This document shows positions 46,979 through 59,301 of a stretch of DNA of 64,000 bases, piece after piece (position 1 is the stretch's first letter; each line of letters opens with the position of its first letter). The notes under the pieces are model-generated. The model was not told the origin of the DNA. It saw only the letters and a program-made list of their open reading frames with translations, and searched no databases. Position numbers and translations under genes: made by a program. Source of the stretch: Dasypus novemcinctus (taxonomy: Eukaryota > Chordata > Mammalia > Cingulata > Dasypodidae); the NCBI RefSeq assembly GCF_030445035.2, contig NC_080702.1, positions 30,441,843 to 30,505,842 on the forward strand. The letters are read 5' to 3'.

Positions 46979-47319
46979 TAAGTTATTATTTTTATGGACT
47001 TTATATATTCTTATCTGAAAATTTTAGGGAAAACATATGTTCCTGCTTCTCCTTGATACTTTTGCTGACTAGAAATCCTAGTCCATAATAGAAAACACTT
47101 TGCCAAGGCAATATTTTCCATGATAAATTCTCTCAGAATTTATTTTAAGGAACAAACTTTATGACCAGTCTTTTTGTACCCCATGACAAAATAGTGAAGA
47201 AGTAGAACAAAGTTGTAGGAACCATATTACCTGGTTGCGGCACTTACTATAGAAACACCGTAATTAAAAAGAATCCTATTGACAAAGTGGATGAAGGAAC
47301 CCACACAAAGAGGTTCTTT
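46979..47319. other. Upstream flank of the olfactory receptor; no repeat recognised
   Basis: AT-rich. It would contain the receptor's upstream intron or promoter if these are close, but nothing specific is visible. Confidence 0.4.
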
Positions 47320-48310
47320 GCTGTTTCACAGAGGACAAGGGCAATTTGATGTAGAAAGTGTGGTTTTCTCAAGAAGTGGTGCTGGAACCATAGGATGCAC
47401 TCATGCCGAACAACTAAGGAACTTAGGCACTGATTGTATTCATTTCACAAAAATTAAATCAAAATGAATCATACCACTTTAAAGTAAAATGCATTGTAAA
47501 AGTGCTAGACTAAAACTTGAAGAAAATCTAGGGGGCTGTAGTATGGTAAGAAGAATTAGCTATAACAACAAAAGCATGATCCATGAGGGATTAAAATTTA
47601 TAAGTAGGGAAACGGACTTGGCCCAGTGGTTAGGGCGTCCGTCTACCACATGGGAGGTCCGCGGTTCAAACTCCCGGCTTCCTTGACCCATGTGGAGCTG
47701 GTCCATGCGCAGTGCTGATGCATGCAAGGAGTGCCTGCCACGCAGGGGTGTCCCCCGCGTAGGGGAGCCCCACACGCAAGGAGTGCGCCCGTAAGGAGAG
47801 CCGCCCAGCACGAAAGTGAGTACAGTGTGCCCAGGAATGGCACCGCCCACACTTTCTGTGCCGCTGACGACAACGGAAGCAGACAAAGAAACAAGACACA
47901 GCAAATAGACACAGAGAACAGACAACCGGGGGGAGGGGGAAATTAAATAAATAAATAAATGTTAAAAAAATTTATAAGTAAATTTTTATTCAAATGTAAA
48001 ATTTCTGCTCTGTGAAAGACATTGATAAGGGGTTGTAAAGAAAATTTACAGATTTGGAAAAAATATTTACAAAACCCCTCTGGTAAATGTACAAATTACT
48101 ATTAACACCATAAAGTAAGAAAGCAAATGCTGAACTAAAAAACTGACAAGAGATCTGAAAGCATCCTAATTTAAGAAGATTTGCTCTTCCCTAATAAGCA
48201 TACAAAAAGAAATTCAAACTCATTGGCACCTAGGTGTTATTATCAAGTGCCAACTAGCAATGAGTCTGGAAAAAGACCTTGACCAAAAGGGGGAAATATT
48301 AAATAAAGAT
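47320..48310 (+). mobile_element. Ancient L1 ORF2 fragment, split by a SINE
   Basis: GGACAAGGGCAATTTGATGTAG, a GTGCTGGAACCATAGGATG stretch, TCACAAAAATTAAATCAAAATG and, after the SINE, TTTCTGCTCTGTGAAAGAC followed by AAAATATTTACAAAAC correspond to the C-terminal third of L1 ORF2 in old placental families. The SINE at 47607-47966 separates the halves. It is heavily diverged, with stops. Confidence 0.82.
47607..47966 (+). mobile_element. DAS-type tRNA-derived SINE, young, perfect target duplication
   Basis: The head is GGGAAACGGACTTGGCCCAG with box B GGTCCGCGGTTCAAACTCC, then the GC-rich body, ACAACCGGGGGGAGGGGG and the tail AAATAAATAAATAAATG. A perfect 14-base target duplication, aaaatttataagta, lies at 47593-47606 and 47967-47980. 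The perfect duplication and intact boxes suggest a recent insertion. Confidence 0.95.
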
Positions 48311-48319
48311 GAGTTTTTG

Positions 48320-49370
48320 TGACTAAGAGATTTCAAAGTGTGTTTGGAGGTCATTCCAGAAGTTATGCTTATGCATATCTCAGCAGAATCTCACTGACTG
48401 CTGCAGTAAACAGTGCCTCAAACAGTGGGGCTCTTATGGCTCTAGAAACATCTTTACACTCTAAGCAGTGGCAAGAATCTCAGGAATTTGGCACCCTGTC
48501 AGTGGGACTTACTTTGGAATTTATGCTCCTGAGCATAAATGACTTAGAGTCATTTGTATATTCCCAACATGTGGCTCTTCTGTACACTTTATTTGCAGAA
48601 GAGGCACATGTTCATACTATATTTGTTAAATGTATGTCCCAGAGTCTTAGATCTTTGGTCTGTTCATGTGCCAGTTGAGCACTGAATCTAAGTAGAGTTT
48701 CAGCACCTACTCTCCAGTTCATTGGACCTACCCAGGACAACTAAGAAGGAGTTGATAATGGACAACATCCATCCCGAGAAACAAAGAGGTCTGCAATTGC
48801 AAGAAATATAGTTCCATTCATCTGGCCAATGGGATCTGAGTTCCCTTTCAATTAGACACAAAGTGGGCATCACCATTACAAAATCCTCAAGATTGGGGAA
48901 TGAACAATGGATAAAGTAGACTTATTATTTTCCTATTATAGACATATTATTATTCTAACAATGGAAGAACATTTATCTTTGATATAAAGGTGATGGCTAC
49001 CCGAGATTCTGAGTGGAGGGAGATGGAAGAATAGGTGTAACATGGGGGCATTTTCAGAATGTTGCGAATGTCCTGCATGACATTGCACAGACGTCTACAG
49101 GCTGTTATATGTTTTGTCATTACTTAAAATTGTGCAGAACAGACTGTTAATTATAATATAAACTACAGTCCATGGTTAGTAGCAATGCTTCAATATGTTT
49201 TCATCAATTGTAGCAAATGTACCACACTAATGAAAGATGTCATGGGAAAGAGTGGGAGGGAGAATAGGTGGCGCATATGGGAACCCCCTATATTTTTATG
49301 TTACATTTATGTAAACTAAGCCTACTTTGAAGTTTTAAAATTTTAAATGAATAAATAAATAAACATCTTT
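48320..49370 (+). mobile_element. Old L1 3' UTR fragment
   Basis: The order GGAGGTCATTCCAGAAGTTATG, CATATCTCAGCAGAATCTCA, GCCAGTTGAGCACTGAATC and the terminal GGGAACCCCCTATATTTTTATG with an AAATAAATAAATAAAC tail parallels the distal 3' UTR of copy B (31340-32310). It is clearly more diverged. No coding sequence. Confidence 0.8.
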
Positions 49371-49379
49371 AAAACGTTA

Positions 49380-51060
49380 AACATCATTTGTCACTAGGAA
49401 TTGTCACCATGATATATCCTCACATGCTTATTAGATAAAATCCTCAACACTGAGAATACCGATTGCTGTTGAGTACGTGGAGCAGTGTATCTCCCATTCG
49501 TCGCTAGTGAGAACGCAAAATGTTTCTGCCAGAAGATTGTTGAGCAGTTTCTTGTAAAACTAAACATTGTCTTACCATACAATCCAGCAATTGTGCTTTT
49601 AGGTATATATGCAGATGATATGAAAACTGAAGTCCACACAAAAGCCCACACGTGGATGTTTATAGCAGCTGTATTTGTAACCTCCAAATCTGAAAGCAAG
49701 CAAGATGTTGGTCAACCACCACACCAGGGAACCAAGAGAGTCTACAACTGCAGGCAAGAGAATCCCATCTATCAGCCATGTGGGATCTAAGACCCCTCGC
49801 AGTTTATAGATACAGTGGACATCACCATCCCAGGGTCCACCGGATGGAGGAATAAATATGGATTAGAGTAGACTTACTAATATTCTACTATAGACTTATT
49901 GTGACTCTAGCAATGGATGAAACTATCATTGATATGGAGACAGTAGCCATGGGAGTTGCTTAGGGCAGGGAGAGGGAAAAAGTGGTGTGATATGGGTGCA
50001 TTTTTTTTTTTTTTAATTTTTTTATTTTTTATTGACTTTGTAATAATATTACATTAAAAATATATATGTGAGGTCCCATTCAACCCCACCCCCCCACCCC
50101 CCCCTCTCCCCCCCCCCCCAACAACACTCGTTCCCATCATCATGACACATCCATTGGATTTGGTAAGTACATCTTTGGGCACCTCTGCACCTCATATACA
50201 TTGGTTCACATCATGGCCCATACTCTCCTCTATTCCATCATGTAGGCCCTGTGAGGATTTACAATGTCCGGTGATTACCTCTGAAGCACCATCCAGGGCA
50301 GCTCCATGTCCCGAAGACGCCTCCACCTCTCATCTCTTCCTGCCTTTCCCCATACCCTTTGTCCATTATGTCCACTTTTCCCAATCCAATGCCACCTCTT
50401 CTATGTGGACACTGGATTGGTTGTGTCCATTGCACCTTTATGTCAAGAGGAGGCTCAGATTCCACCTGGATGCTGGATGCAATCCTCCCATTTTCAGTTG
50501 TAATCACTCTAGGCTCCATGGTGTGGTGGTTGTCCTTCTTCACCTCCATCTTAGCTGAGTGTGGTAAGTCCAATAAATCAGATTGTAGGTGCTGGAGTCT
50601 GTTGAGGCTCAGGATCTGGCTATTACATTGTCAGTCCAGAGATTCAAATCCCCTAAATATATCTTAAACCCCAACATTAACTGCACCTCCAGCACATTAG
50701 CATGGAAGTCTTATGAAGGGAGATCCCATCTGAGTCCAGATTCATTATGGGTGCATTTTTGAGACTTAGAGTTGTCCTGAATGATACCACATGGACAAAT
50801 GCAGGACCTTATATATCCTGCCATAATCTACCAAATGGACTTGGAGAGAGTGTAAACTACAATGTAAACTATAATGCATGCTGCATAGCAATGCTCCAAA
50901 ATGTATTCATCAAATGCAATGAATGTGCCACACTGATGAAAGAGGTTGTTCCTGTGGGAGGAGTGGGGAGTGTTTGAAGTGGGTTTGTATGGGAACCTCT
51001 TATATTTTTTTAATGTAACATTTTTTTTTGTTATCTATGTATCTTTAAATAAAAAAGAAA
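49380..51060 (+). mobile_element. Old L1 3' end with internal deletion, split by a younger L1
   Basis: 49440-49690 translates to an ORF2 C-terminus (LPYNPAIVLLGIYADDMKTE), then jumps at about 49700 into distal 3' UTR (GTCAACCACCACACCAGGG). Roughly 2 kb of 3' UTR is skipped. The 3' end, with TATATTTTTTTAATGTAACA and an A-rich tail, is at 50761-51060 after the interruption by the L1 at 50006-50745. Confidence 0.8.
50006..50745 (-). mobile_element. Young L1 3' end (3' UTR only)
   Basis: An antisense L1 terminus almost the same as the first 740 bases of the copy at 9079-11710 (TTTTATTGACTTTGTAATAA, then TGAGGTCCCATTCAACCCC). A perfect 15-base target duplication, tatgggtgcattttt, lies at 49991-50005 and 50746-50760, within an older L1. 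It is 5'-truncated in the 3' UTR. Confidence 0.95.
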
Positions 51061-51219
51061 GTAATTTTAAAAAATCATAAATAACTGTGAGGTGGCCAAA
51101 TGCACATTGCCCAGGCATTTTATCAACTCTTAAATTAATTTACAACTCTGACAAATGTCTGATAACATTTCCACAATAAAAATATTGCCTGGGGAAAAAA
51201 ATAAAACAATATTCAATAG

Positions 51220-51430
51220 TTTGATTGGTAAACTCACTGTGCTATATCTATACAATGAACATTACTGAGACAAAAGGAAATGTCACATCCAGTCAAAAAA
51301 GATATGGATGAATCTTAAATAATTATTTCTAATTTACAGAAACTGTTTTTAAAATGCTGCATATGTTGATATCAAATATATCACCTTCTGGATTTGGCAA
51401 AACAATAAGATAATGGAATATTCATTAGTT
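51220..51430 (+). mobile_element. Ancient L1 ORF2 terminal fragment
   Basis: GTGCTATATCTATACAATGAAC, AAAAGATATGGATGAATCTT and TTTGGCAAAACAATAAGATA are diverged forms of the L1 ORF2 C-terminal coding end and proximal 3' UTR. Short and old, so the call is tentative. Confidence 0.5.
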
Positions 51431-52374
51431 GCTAGAGGACCGAGGTGAAGGAGATTTTAATAAGTGAAGCACAAGAATCAAGATTTCCATAGATAGATGG
51501 CAGATGAGGGAATATTTTTCTCACTGTGAAGTGGAAACTTACAGACAAGCAAGGGGAGGAGGCTAGAATTTTCTGTGTCATAGGCATTTAGCACTAGACA
51601 CAACAACATCAATATAGATAATGATGGTTGTATATAGACTTTTTTAGACATTAATAGGTACAAGTTTAGTATACACACGTATATTTCTTTACACTCTCTG
51701 CATAGAGGGCCTAGAGGCCGCAGTATCAAGGAGCACAGATAGTGCCCAGACCTTGGAATTTAACACTTTTCTCCAATAAATGTCTTCTTAGAGAAGAACA
51801 AAATAACCACTTGGCACATCTTGTCATATCAAAGAGTAAACAGTCATTAAAATAAACCCTTCAATGATGGGGTTATAGTAAAGAGAAACATCGTGTAGCT
51901 GATAGAACTCCCATGGCCAAAAGTGGAATTAATTGATCAACAGCAATAAAGTATTGAATCACACCCCAAATTATGAAATAAATGTCATGAATCCATCTTA
52001 AAATAAATAGATTATTGATTAGGTAAATAAGAAGAGACAATTCTCTCATGCAGAATAATTCAAAAATTGACTTAGACATTTTTCTCTTAAGCCTCTGGAA
52101 CATAAATCCCACTCCTGAAGACCTCCTCATGACTCTTTCCAAAGATGATACAAGGAAATCCTGAGAATTGAAGAACTTTATACTGGGAAAGGTCAACACA
52201 CTGTTGATAAGGTCAACGTGAACAGTGATAAGTCCCATTGATTGGCTGCACTCTGAATTGAACTTATTGAAGATGACACTTTATCCCTGGTGTCTTCCTC
52301 CAAAAATGAGTAAACTAAGTCTAATTATCAGAAAGTTCTAATTTGGGCAGACTTTACAATATACCTCACCTCCA
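51431..52374. other. No recognisable gene or repeat
   Basis: AT-rich; the longest frames (121 codons minus, 51873-52238) have no recognisable motif. It may be decayed L1 3' UTR between the flanking fragments. Confidence 0.35.
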
Positions 52375-52600
52375 CTCCTCAAAACTATCCAGGTTATCAA
52401 AAACAAGGAGAGTCTGAGAAGTTGTTACAACCACAAAGTGACTAAGAAGTTATGACAAATAAATGTAAGGTGTTACTTTGGATGGCAGATGTTAAGAACA
52501 GGGGAAAGGGGGTGAGAGGTTGTTGAAAACTGTCTCTAATATCATTGCAATTTTTCTATAAATCTAACATTGTTACAATATAATAAGTTTATTATTAGTG
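52375..52600 (+). mobile_element. Ancient L1M-type 3' end
   Basis: AAAACTATCCAGGTTATCAAAA, then GGAGAGTCTGAGAAGTTGTTAC and TTGCAATTTTTCTATAAATC with AACATTGTTACAATATAATAAG resemble the 3' terminus of mammalian-wide old L1 families as I remember them. The family name is not certain. Confidence 0.5.
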
Positions 52601-54121
52601 AAATGCAACATGCTAGGAACATCAACACCAAGTTTCAATCCAGATACAATTACATGTCTTTACAATAATATCACATGGCTGTTAAGTCTCACATTCTTTA
52701 TTCCTCAAGTCAGAATTGTGAAACCAATGTCATAGAGTAATTGAAAGAATTAAATAATGAATATAAAATACCTGACATTGTTCCTAGTATTAATAGCCAA
52801 TATTTTATACATTACAATTCAACCATACACAGATTCACTCTCCACAACTCCTTCCCCATGTCCACAGTGTTATTTCCATCTCTTATAATCAGTATGGGGT
52901 TTTGACAACAGCTTTACTCATATTGGCCCAGAGTGAGCTTTCCTGAGGGCAAGTCTTTCCATGATTATCACCTTATATAAACCAGCATTGATTCTCCAAA
53001 CATAAATATCCATCTTGTGGACAAAACACAAGGCTCTCTGTTATCTGGATGCTGCCAGTCTGGCCAGGCTTTTGTTCCCCTTTTCAAGTCCCTGCCCCTC
53101 ATTGTTCATCAGATATTAAGAATTGTTTTAAAAACCTCACCTCAGCTTATGGTTATATTGATTGTACATTTGTGCCCCTGTCATCTATTCTTGGTGTACT
53201 TCTATCACTTTCACCTCCTGCAATTACTCTAAATCCTTCTTCATGTCTCATTACAATTAAAATCTCCCTTGTGACACCTTCACTGACCTGCACAGGATGA
53301 GTCTGTATTTTTTGATCCACTTCATCAGGATTCCAGAGCCATATCAGGATATTGGACATACTTATTTCTATGTGTATTAAGATGCAATCTCCTTAATATA
53401 AGGAACAGAGTCTTTCTCATTTCATTATTACCAAAATAATATTTATAGCTCATCATGAAGCAATTGATGACTAAACATTTCATGAATGACTAAAAGAAAA
53501 AATGAATAAATGTGATTAAACAGACACTTTCAAAAATAATAAAGAATGAGAGAAATAAGGAAAAATGCTGCTGAGAGTGGAAATATCCAAGAGGGAGAGG
53601 TCAGAGGAGACAGATTGGAAAAATAATATATTTTAGTGTATCTGCTATCTATTTCCACTCAGGCTTTTTAATAAGGCAGGACTTTGAATTTTAACCTTTC
53701 TCTATTTTCATAGCCTGTTGATATCTTAAAAGCTTCTACCAATAAAAGGGATCCATGGAGCCAAAACACATTCCGCCAGTATCTGTGAAGATTCTATAAC
53801 TCACCCTAAAATTATCAAGGCAGTGTCTAATTTCACCAATGCAGATTCTTCCTTGAATTATGGATGAAGTTGGAAGCTCTGCTCCCAGGTTGAAAAGGGA
53901 GATGGAATCAGTCAAGAGGTCGCTAGAAGACAAACTGTATTTTCTCTTCACCAGAGATTGGTAAAGTAGATTTGACATAATGAAGAGGAAGCAGTTAGGG
54001 ATTGTTTCTGAGCAATTAGGGACTCCATTCCCATGAGCTGCATTAATTAAGTATTCTTTTGTCTGAGAACTCCCTGAGATAATCGCTTCTCTGAAGGTAA
54101 GAAAGGAAAGTACAATGCATA
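52601..54121. other. No recognisable gene or repeat
   Basis: Mixed composition; frames up to 83 codons overlap one another on both strands around 53017-53359 and show no known motif. Nothing resembling an LTR, SINE or LINE was seen. Confidence 0.4.
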
Positions 54122-57100
54122 TGTATTAGTCAGGCAAAGGGGTGCTGATGCAAAATATCAGAAATTGGTTGTTTTATGTTCCTTTTTTTAATTGCATTTT
54201 TTGAAGATATATAGATCCAAAAAAATGTAGGGGGGTGGGAGGTACATGGGGACCTCATATTTTTTTAATATAAATTTTAGAAGAAAATAAAGAAGAAAAA
54301 TAAAAAATAAAAAAATAGAAGAAGTTCCTATATACCCCACAACATACACTCCCACTCCTCCCACATCAGCAACTTCTTTCATCATTGTGGCACATTCAAT
54401 GCATTTGTTAAATACATTTTGGAGCACTGTTGGACCACATGGATCATACTTTACATTGTAGTTACACTCTCCCCCAGTCCATTCAGTGGGTGATGGCAGG
54501 ATATATAATATCCAGCATCTGTCCCTGCAATATCATTTAGGACAACTCCAAGACCCAAAAAAAAAAAATGTGCCCACATCCCTCACTTTTTCCCTCTTCC
54601 TGCCCTCAGCAATGCCTGTGACCACTTTCTCCCCATCAATGTTACAATTTCTTCCATTACTAGACACGATAGTTCTATAGTAGAATATCTGTAAGACCAC
54701 TCTAATCCATATTTGACTCCTCTGTACTGCAGACACTGGGATGGTGATGTACACACTGCCTCTGTATCAGGAGGGGTTTAAATCCCACATGGTTGGTGGA
54801 TGCAATTCTTCTGCTTGGAGTTTTAGGTACTGTTGGTTCCCTGGTGTGGTGGTTGACCATCTCACCTCCATGTTAGCTGACTGGTGAAGCTCAGGACCCA
54901 GCTGGCACATGGCAAGTCCAGAGATTCAAGTCTCTTGAGTATACACCAAACCCAGTGACAACAACAAGTTCAGTAAAAGTGACAGAAAATGCATATGTAG
55001 AAAGATCACATATGAGTCCAACTTTATCGCATTCAGGAACACAAATTCCAAAGTAGGACCCACTGACAAGGCACTGAACTCCAGAGCCATCTGCCATGAC
55101 CATAGGATCTGTGGGTATCCATAGCCCTCAGGAGCACCAGTACCTGGTGTTGCATCTACTTTGGCTATCTCTGGGATTCTGCTGAGGCATGCATAAGCGT
55201 GATCCCTCTGATTACCTCCCAACTCTTTTTTGAAGGCTCTCAGCATATAAACTCACTTGTCTTTACCATTTCCCCTTATATTCAAGATCTTTTTCTACTT
55301 GCATTACCAGTTGGTGATAGGTAGTAATCCCTCGGTGCCAGTGAGGCTCATCCTGGGAGTCATGTCCAATGATAGGGGGAAGGTAATGCATTTACATGCT
55401 CAGTTTGGCTTAAAGACTGACCACATTTGAGTCACAGAGAGGCTCTCAAGAGGTTAACTCTTTGGCACCCTCCTGCTCTAGGCCTAGTTTAAATTTCAGG
55501 CACACAGGCTCATAAGCAAAGTCATTATTTTCAAGTGTTCATCTTTGGACCATACTTCTTCACTGGTCTTTGCCCTTGCACTTGTGGGATTGTTTCTGTG
55601 CCATTGGGAAATGTAACATAGCTCCCCTGGCTATTTAATCAGCATTCCCTCAGTTGTTGTAACTTTAACTACTATGAAAATACCCAGCTAATATCCAAAT
55701 ATTTTTATATACTTAATATACATGTCCTGGAGAACTCCCTCCTAACCATGTGTCCCCATCAATATAATCCCACACCAGTGTTCCTTTCCTGCCATAGTTG
55801 AACCCCTCTGTGGTCCAAAACTTCTTCAAAAATGAAACGTAATATAGTGCCAAATTCCATTATTAGCCAAGTGAAATAGTAATGATAGGTTTAAAGATTA
55901 GAAATAGAATTCGTACTAATTTAGAAAAACTAAAATAAAGTGAATCATAAATTGGGTATTAAAAATATAAAATATTATATAACTTTTTTGACATTTTGTC
56001 TTTCATCACTCTAATAGGTGTCACCCTGTATGTACAGTGGCAAGGATTTCCCCTTCAATCCATTCTCAGTGTTGATATACCTCTTTTTTTACTTTTAATT
56101 TTACCTTCAAAACGTTTTAGATCACAGTAAAGTCACACATACAATATAGGGAGATCCCATATATCCAAAACCAAACCATCTTCCCCCTTCCCCAACAATA
56201 ATCCCTCCACACTATAAGTTATATTTGCTGTAGCTGATGTCAGATATTGAAACAAAGCTACCAAACATGGTTCCATTCTGGTTAATACCACAGTCTACAT
56301 TCCAGAGTGTACAATTTTCTAAAATTTTAGCAAAACCATGGTTTTCATTATGGTTTACATTTTAGTGTATAGATATTTATCCATTTTTGGTGAAGTTTAA
56401 AATGTCCTATATCCATCATTGCATGATCTTTTGGAACACTTCCATTGCCCCACAGTTATGCTGTCTCCATCTATTCTATTTGTCTCTTCACCTCCCCTCA
56501 GGGCCCATAGTGACAACCAAGCTTCACTGCTTGAAGTGTCAGGTTTAGAGATACTTGCAACAACACTTCTCCAAAGAAGAAACACAAATGGCTAAAAAGC
56601 ACATGAAAAGATGTTCAAAATTACTAGCTATTAGGGAAATGCAAGTCAAAACTACAATGGGATACCATCTTACTCCCATAAGACTAGTGGCTATTAAAGA
56701 AAGAGAAGACTACAAGTGTTGGAGTGGATGTGGAGGAATGGGAACACTCATCCATGGCTTGTCAGAATGCAGAAGGATACAACCATTCTGGAGGACAGCT
56801 TGGCAGTTTCTCAAAAAGTAGCTATAGATTTGCCATATGACCCAACAATTCCACTGCTGGGTAACTACCCAGAAGAACTAAAAAAAAGGACACAAACCAA
56901 TATATGCACACCAATGTCATATTCACTATTCACTATTGCTAAAAGTTGGAACCAACCCAAATGCCCATCAACAGATGAGTGGATAAACAAAATGCGGTAC
57001 ATACATGCAGTGGAATACTACTCAGCCATAAGAAGGAATACAATATAAACACATGGGATAAAATGGATGAATCTTGAGGAACTTATGTTGAATAAATCAA

Positions 57101-59257
57101 ACCAGGCATTGAAGGACAAGTACTGCATGACCTCTCTGATACAAAACAAGCAAACCAAGCTGTCTCAGAGAACTAGAGACTGGATGATAGTGTTACAGGA
57201 AATTGGGCAGGGGAGAGGAAGGTTGCGAGCTGATGCCTACATGGGTAAAATCTATGATTAAGTGGAGGTAAGTAGTAGTACAGGAAAGGGATAAGACAGG
57301 GGCATAGGGATACAATTGGTTGGGGCTTTGCAGGCTTGAGCTGGGCTAGAGTTGGAAGAATGGTTCAGATGACCCAAGGAAGTGGGGGAGGGATGGTGGA
57401 ACAGATGAACATGTTTGGTTTTATAAAGGGTATTTATTTGAGGTAGGACCTTACAGATGCCAGGCCATAAAGCATAAGTTACGTCCCTCATCAAATATAT
57501 TTTCACGTGTTGGAGCAAGATGGCTGCTGATATCTGTGAGGATTCAGGCTTCCTGGTTTCTTCCCTTCCAGTGTCTATTCTCTCTCTGGCTTCAAAATTC
57601 CTTTCTTCCCAGGAATTGCTTCTCTTTCCTCTGTGTGTTTACTCCTGGGGTTCCAGCTTAAGACTTCAGCATCAAACTCCAGCATCAAAATTCCAACATC
57701 AAGAATCCTCAACTCTGTCCTTTACCATGTCTTTTATTAGTGAGTCCCCTCACACCAAGGTATGGGGACTCAAAACCCTACTGGCACAAAAAGTTTACTT
57801 GATTACTTAATCCAATAAATCTCTGAGTCCAATATAATCTAATATGCTCAGAGGAAAAGATCTGTTTACAAACATAATCTATTACTTTTTGGAATTCAAT
57901 GATAATAGCAAACTGCTACACTCCACCCTCTAAATTCCAAAAAGATTTTACAATATTCAAAAAACCTTAAATCTTTTACAATGCAAGTACTAAATAATAT
58001 CACAATCAATTTAAAGAAATACAGTTTGTCTTGGGGAATTGTCCAACTGCTCTAGACCTCTGAAATTACAAAGCAACTTATCTGCTTCCAATACACAAAT
58101 GTATAGAAAAAGGATGAACATTTTCATTACAATAAGGAGAAATTGGGAGGGAAACAAGAGTCACAGTGTCTCTGCAGTTCAGTAGACCTGCAGGGCATCC
58201 TCTATTCAATTTCAAAGTCTGAGAATCATTCTTAAGTTGATGGTTTCTTCTCCTTGGTGCCTTATGGGAACCCACCATTTCCACAAGCTTGCCCAATGGC
58301 CATTTTCTTGGTTCCACCATCAAAAAGCATCTGGGTGTTGACCAAGCTACAGACCTCTCCCTCCAAGTGTGTTTGGGTGATTGCCACACCTTACCCAATC
58401 TTTGGGTTAGAGTCTTAACCATCCTCTTACAGTGACATGAAGACAACATTCCCCCTAACATTTGGCATATAGACTCAGCCCTCTTAAAGCAATGAGTTGA
58501 CCCCCTTGCCTTCCCCAGCCTTTGGGGAACATGCCCACCCCTCTCAGACCTACAGGGTACTAACTTTATCTGCTTAATCCTTGGGGAATGTACTACACAC
58601 TCTCTGTACCCTGGGGCAGCAAGCCTCTCTTAGAACATTGGGCAGGAACATCCTCCCCCTTCAACTGCTTGGTCAAACTCACCCTCTCTATACACATGGC
58701 TAAGGTTCTTCCCTTGGCCCAAGGTTATGTCCTAATTCCAGATCTCAGCTTCCATGGTTTTACTCTTGAATTTGTTTCCCCTTCAATCTCTCCTTTCCAT
58801 GTCCCTTTTATTCCAGACTGACAGCGGTTTTATTCATACAGCTCTCTCAAAAACCTTGTTGGTTTAGCTGCAGGAAGCAGGGATCCAAGCAATCAGGCAG
58901 TAAGACTTTCCACAAGTCTTTTCAACATAACAGCATCTTCAATTCAGATTTACAAGTTCCAAGTTTAGTTTCATTTTCCAGTGGGGCACTTTCATCAGGG
59001 AGCTTGATTTCCATAGGCTTGGAATTTCCAGAATCAGTTTCTATTTTCTTTGTGCCCTACAGTTCAGTCTCTGGCATATCTCTCTACCTAGCATTTTGCT
59101 ATAACCTGCAAGCAGAACCCAAGCTGCAGTCTCTGGGTTTGTTTTGGAAATTTCTTCAACTAAATGCCCAGGCTCAGCATTTTCAAATTCTGCTTTCCTT
59201 AAACCAGGAGTTAATCTTGCTAAGTCTAAGCAACTTTAAAACTTAGATTTTGATCAG

Positions 59258-59258
<1 letters not shown>
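54122..59258 (+). repeat. Unclassified long repeat R, copy 2, split by an L1
   Basis: It begins TGTATTAGTCAGGCAAAGGG at 54122, is cut at about 54177 by the inserted L1 (54178-57412), and resumes TTTGGTTTTATAAAGGGTAT at 57413. The first part aligns to copy 1 at 23487-23830, including GTTGGAGCAAGATGGCTGCTG (57509-57529). Beyond 57800 it continues for over a kilobase in a CT-rich style without a partner in the window, so the right limit (up to the poly-G at 59259) is a guess. No ORF is convincing. It could be an LTR or a non-LTR 5' region. Confidence 0.55.
54178..57412 (-). mobile_element. 5'-inverted L1 (twin-primed), 3' UTR plus ORF2 end
   Basis: 54290-56545 is antisense L1 3' UTR, with its 3' terminus at the left (TATATACCCCACAACATACA). 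At about 56550 the orientation flips: 56555-57412 is sense ORF2 C-terminus (KCWSGCGGMGTLIHG near 56715, YDPTIPLLGNYP near 56840) and the start of the 3' UTR. About 300 bases of 3' UTR are lost at the switch. Candidate target repeats are ttggttgttttat (54165-54177) and tttggttttat (57414-57424). The pattern fits twin priming; the coding remnants contain stops. Confidence 0.82.

Positions 59259-59301
<43 letters not shown>
59259..59301 (+). repeat. Poly(G) tract of 43 bases
   Basis: An uninterrupted G homopolymer sits directly before the CGGGGCAAGATG 5' end of L1 copy C. Other L1 5' ends here begin with only a few G. It may reflect expansion of the native 5' G-run (including cap-derived extra G), or an assembly or sequencing artefact. 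Confidence 0.85.

Noticed and set aside
47607..47680. tRNA gene
   Set aside because: The A and B boxes belong to the head of a SINE with an A-rich tail and target duplication. It is not a functional tRNA gene.
58078..58461. 127-codon minus-strand frame in repeat R
   Set aside because: No known domain, and repeat context. It could be a decayed ORF, but nothing supports it.
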